Assembly (NCBI GenBank): GCA_938021455.1
Contig: CALIGP010000054.1
Coordinates: 1-7,732 of the forward strand
Reading direction: 5' to 3'
Source: an uncultured Lewinella sp.
GTDB taxonomy: Bacteria > Bacteroidota > Bacteroidia > Chitinophagales > Saprospiraceae
Length of the DNA: 7,732 bases
Shown here: one piece after another, positions 4,947 through 7,732 of the stretch
How the letters are laid out: the number at the start of each line of letters is the position of its first letter
Position numbering within the stretch: position 1 is the first letter of the stretch
Made by a program: the position numbers and the translations under genes
The notes under the pieces: generated by a model
Database searches by the model: none
What the model was told of the DNA's origin: nothing
The model's input: only the letters and a program-made list of their open reading frames with translations

Positions 4947-6977
4947 TCAACGATACCGATTAAACCAGGCTACAATGTGGTCTACTTTCGTGATGAGTTG
5001 ACTTGGGCGGTTAGCGATCAAGTGGTAGGCCCCCGGCACTTCTACCAATGCGGTCTCGATCTTACGAAGCTTTAGCGCATGGTAAAGTTGCTTGGCTTCT
5101 GAAAGCGGCGTTCGAAGGTCGGCCCCGCCCACCATGACGAGGGTTGGGGTCTCTACCTTACCGACCAGGGAAATGGGAGAAAACTTCCAATATTCCATCG
5201 GATTTTCCCAGGGCTGACCGGGATAACGAGAGTAGGCGTAGCCGTAGTAATTGTCAGCCGTAAGGGTTTTACTAATCCAGTTCATTACGGGCTTAATGAC
5301 CGCAGCTGAGCGGAAACGGTTATTCTTACCGATCATCCAGGCGGTCATGATACCACCGGCGCTACCGCCGGTAACGAAGAGACTGTCTTCGGTGAAGTAA
5401 GGACGCTTCAGCAAATCATCCACCCCGTCCATTACGTCGTTGTAGTCCTCTCCGGGGTAATTGTGATAGAGCAGGTTGCCAAATTCTTCCCCGTAGCTTG
5501 TACTTCCCCGTGGGTTGGGGTAAAAGACCGCAAAACCAGCACTGGCGTAGAGTTGAATTTCCGGCGAAAAGTGGGGGCCGTAGCTGGAAATGGGACCACC
5601 GTGATTTTCCACCAAAATGGGACATTTCTCCTTTTCATCAAAGTCTGGCGGGTACACCACCCAGCCCTGAATGTCGCGTCCGTCCACGGTGGATTTGTAC
5701 CAGACCTCTTCCAGTCTGCCGAGCTGGCGGTAGTTCAGCAGGCTTTCACTAACCCGGGTGAGTTGGCTGGGCGTTGCTCCTGCGCCAGACTGCACCGCCA
5801 ACTCGGCGGGGTGATAGGGACTCGTCAGGGTATAAGCAATTCCCCCCCCCTTCGATACGGAATAAGAACCGCCACTATAGGGGCGGGCGACGGCAGTGCC
5901 CCCAACGTCCTTTACCAAAACTTCATGCTTACCCGCAAGAGTGGAGTAGCCCACCAGGGAAGAGCCTTCATCATCGTACTGAAAGAAGAAACCCTTGCCA
6001 TCCGCACTCCAAACGAGCTCACTTATGGAGCGGTCCAGCTTCAGTGGAATTTCCTTTTTCCCGGATCCGTCCGTATTCATGAGGTAGACCCGGGTGAGCT
6101 GGTAAGTCTGCATTTTATCCGGATAGCCCAGGTAAAGCAACTGCTTTCCGTTAGGGGAAACAGCGGGGCTACGGTCCGGTCCGTCTCGATCCGTGAGGGG
6201 CGTGATGTCACCACTTTCCAGATTGAGGCGATAGATTTCTGAGTTGCGGAAGCGGTACTCCCAGTCCGCTATCCGATTGGCGGAGAAGATGAGTTCCCTG
6301 CTGTCTGGTGTCCACTGTGGGGTGCCGCGGTGGTGGTATTCGCCGGAGCTCACCTGGCGGGGAGTTCCTCCCTCCGCAGAAACGACGAAGTAGTGAGAAA
6401 AACCAGGGGCAAGGTAACCTGAGCCGTCCGCCTCGTGTTTGACGCGGGTAGTAATTCTTGGGGCGTCAGCCCAATCGGCGCCCTTGGGGGGCTTGGGGCC
6501 GCTGACCAGCGACAGTTCCCGGCCGGGCACGAATAGGGAGAAAGCTAGGTGTTGGCCGTCTGGAGACCAGCTTAGACCGGAGGGCGAATACTCCAACTGG
6601 GTTAGCCGGGCCTGGACGCCACTTTCCAGCCAGTAGACGTAAATTTCCGAGCCCTGGTCGCTACCACTCACAAAAGCAATGCGGCTTCCGTCGGGCGACC
6701 ATACTGCCGTAGATTCGTTTACGTCGCGGCTAGTTAGTTTGCGGTGCCCGCTGCCGTCCGCACCGATTAACCACAGGCGGGAGCTGCGACGGTCTTTCAT
6801 AATGTCCATCCCCCGGCGTTGGTACACGACCCAATCTCCGTCTGGCGAAATCTGTGGCGAACTCACCCACTCCAGCCCAAAGACATCCATCCGGGAAAAG
6901 GGTGTTTTATCCTGGGCCGTCAGAAGTAGAGAAATGAAGAGCAGCGATAACAGCAGAAGGTGCTTTAGTTTGGGCAT
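4947..6977 (-). CDS. S9 family serine peptidase (prolyl oligopeptidase type)
   Basis: A 676-residue secreted peptidase of usual family length. A signal peptide (residues 1-21, ending LLLTA before QDK) directs export. A beta-propeller follows (about 35-410) with repeated PD40-type motifs such as ISPDGDWVVY (43-52), WSPDGSRIAF (93-102) and WSPDGQHLAF (137-146). The propeller normally limits access to small peptides. The alpha/beta hydrolase domain (about 430-676) shows HGGP (459-462), the nucleophile in GGSAGG (Ser539), the acid in GGADLRTP (Asp620) and the base in GAYHL (His652), so the catalytic triad is complete. Ala after the Ser, instead of the common Tyr, is a minor variation. It cleaves short peptides, probably in the periplasm or outside the cell. 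The M16 gene lies 68 bases upstream on the same strand. A run of nine G in codons 376-379 is a possible slippage site. Confidence 0.96.
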   Translation of the reverse strand: MPKLKHLLLLSLLFISLLLTAQDKTPFSRMDVFGLEWVSSPQISPDGDWVVYQRRGMDIMKDRRSSRLWLIGADGSGHRKLTSRDVNESTAVWSPDGSRIAFVSGSDQGSEIYVYWLESGVQARLTQLEYSPSGLSWSPDGQHLAFSLFVPGRELSLVSGPKPPKGADWADAPRITTRVKHEADGSGYLAPGFSHYFVVSAEGGTPRQVSSGEYHHRGTPQWTPDSRELIFSANRIADWEYRFRNSEIYRLNLESGDITPLTDRDGPDRSPAVSPNGKQLLYLGYPDKMQTYQLTRVYLMNTDGSGKKEIPLKLDRSISELVWSADGKGFFFQYDDEGSSLVGYSTLAGKHEVLVKDVGGTAVARPYSGGSYSVSKGGGIAYTLTSPYHPAELAVQSGAGATPSQLTRVSESLLNYRQLGRLEEVWYKSTVDGRDIQGWVVYPPDFDEKEKCPILVENHGGPISSYGPHFSPEIQLYASAGFAVFYPNPRGSTSYGEEFGNLLYHNYPGEDYNDVMDGVDDLLKRPYFTEDSLFVTGGSAGGIMTAWMIGKNNRFRSAAVIKPVMNWISKTLTADNYYGYAYSRYPGQPWENPMEYWKFSPISLVGKVETPTLVMVGGADLRTPLSEAKQLYHALKLRKIETALVEVPGAYHLIANRPSQLITKVDHIVAWFNRYR
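5842..5850. repeat. Nine-base homopolymer (C on +, G on coding strand) inside S9 peptidase gene
   Basis: Nine identical bases in a row read AAG-GGG-GGG-GGA on the coding strand (Lys376 to Gly379). It lies in the propeller, well before the catalytic domain, so gain or loss of one base would remove the nucleophile, acid and base together. Such runs are known slippage points in replication and also in sequencing. The frame here is intact. Confidence 0.9.
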
Positions 6978-7045
6978 AATAGCTTGGTTTGTCTGCTGGG
7001 AAAGTTACGATTTATAAGGGTTTGATCTGATAATACTCCAGATAC
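6978..7045. other. Short spacer between M16 and S9 peptidase genes
   Basis: A 68-base gap between two minus-strand genes. No T-rich terminator hairpin and no match to the Bacteroidota promoter boxes is visible, so read-through from the M16 gene into the S9 gene is plausible but unproven. Confidence 0.35.
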
Positions 7046-7732
7046 TCAATTCAATAAAATCGCCTCCCCATATCCTAAGTCCTTCATCCGTTCCAGCTGG
7101 CTAGCAGCATCACCAACAATTAACCAGATCATCTCGTCGGGGCGGATGTATTGATTAGCCAGCTTACGAATATCGCCAACGCTCATGTTTCGTACGACGT
7201 CCTCCCGTTCCTTCACGTAGTTCGGAGACCAGCCATAGCTACCCACATTTTCCAACAGGTTCAGTTTAGCCCCCGAGGTTTCAAAGGCCCGGGCATTACT
7301 TTTGATCATGAAACTGCGGGTCGTTTCCAGGTCCGTCTCAGAGAACGTTTCTGGATAGTCCTCCAGGATTTTTTTAATGGTCTGCGTAGCCTCCAGGGTA
7401 ACGTTACTGCGCACGCCGCTACCGATCATGAAATCGCCGACGTCCTTACTTCCGTCAAAACCAGAGCTGATGCCGTAAGTGTAACCCTTCCCTTCGCGTA
7501 GCTCCTGCGTTAGACGGGAGGCGAAGCTGCCGCCGCCCAGGATATAGTTCATCACTTCTGCGGGGTAATAATCCCCATCCTTTGCGGTCAGCGAGGGTGC
7601 ACCGATGCGGAGGACTGATTGCTTCGCTCCGGGTACATCATAGAAGTAAACCTTTGCTGCATCCGGAGGGGTCGGGATCGGCCAGTCGGGGAAGGTGACG
7701 GCTTTGGCTTCCCATCCGGCCTTCAATTCATC
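7046..7732 (-). CDS. M16 family (pitrilysin/insulinase-like) peptidase, C-terminal fragment
   Basis: The last 228 codons of a gene whose start lies right of the window. The frame is open to the window edge, so an apparent TTG start near 7726 is just an internal Leu. The fragment is an M16 C-terminal domain. VYFYDVPGAKQSVLRIGAPS (about 28-47) is its usual first strand, and NYILGGGSFASRLTQELREG (62-81) followed by KGYTYGISSGF is the signature containing the Arg and Tyr that help close the substrate chamber. VGSYG, the helix VGDIRKLANQYIRPDE (185-200) and MIWLIVGD finish the fold. The zinc-binding HxxEH motif would lie in the missing N-terminal part. So it is not known whether this protein is a catalytic member, an inactive partner, or the second half of a fused long form. 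Members degrade peptides, often in the periplasm. The gene lies 68 bases upstream of the S9 gene and may share its transcript. Confidence 0.92.
   Translation of the reverse strand, partial: DELKAGWEAKAVTFPDWPIPTPPDAAKVYFYDVPGAKQSVLRIGAPSLTAKDGDYYPAEVMNYILGGGSFASRLTQELREGKGYTYGISSGFDGSKDVGDFMIGSGVRSNVTLEATQTIKKILEDYPETFSETDLETTRSFMIKSNARAFETSGAKLNLLENVGSYGWSPNYVKEREDVVRNMSVGDIRKLANQYIRPDEMIWLIVGDAASQLERMKDLGYGEAILLN

Noticed and set aside
5463..6242. 259-codon open frame on the plus strand opposite the S9 peptidase
   Set aside because: It lies wholly antisense to a gene with a full catalytic triad and propeller motifs, and its peptide shows no domain.

Overview
The window looks like ordinary chromosomal DNA from a member of the Bacteroidota, most likely a Saprospiraceae/Lewinella-like marine or sediment bacterium. 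This rests on protein types and gene style. There is a DUF6155 protein, an AAA ATPase of the kind common in this phylum, an S9 peptidase whose signal peptide ends in ...LLLTAQ, a Bacteroidota-type lipoprotein and a Tat-exported Gfo/Idh/MocA protein. Shine-Dalgarno sites before the start codons are absent or weak. The genus is an inference. No RNA gene, CRISPR array, transposase or phage gene is visible.

Layout. The left edge (2-289, +) is the C-terminal end of an AAA ATPase. After it comes a 101-base element (319-419) whose 25-base ends are near-perfect inverted repeats. A DUF6155 gene (428-943, +) starts 8 bases beyond that element. A 177-base convergent gap (944-1120) follows. Then comes a minus-strand block read right to left: a lipoprotein (3445-2546), an SRPBCC protein (2442-1963) and an AraC-type regulator (1963-1121). 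The last two overlap by one base and are surely co-transcribed. A 157-base divergent spacer (3446-3602) separates the lipoprotein from a Tat-signal oxidoreductase gene (3603-4883, +). That gene converges on two minus-strand peptidase genes: an S9 prolyl-oligopeptidase-type enzyme (6977-4947) and, upstream of it, the C-terminal part of an M16 (pitrilysin/insulinase) peptidase cut by the right edge (7732-7046).

How the genes fit together. The SRPBCC/AraC pair looks like a small ligand-binding or cyclase-like protein made together with its own regulator. The lipoprotein may belong to the same unit, but a 103-base gap with a small hairpin lies between. The S9 and M16 peptidases lie on the same strand 68 bases apart and may form a unit for breaking down proteins or peptides outside the cytoplasm. 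The oxidoreductase probably acts on a sugar or sugar-like substrate in the periplasm. No pathway links all the genes.

The most notable non-genic feature is the long inverted-repeat element before DUF6155. The most notable feature inside a gene is a run of nine G in the S9 peptidase, a possible slippage site. I found no convincing sign of a new multi-gene system.
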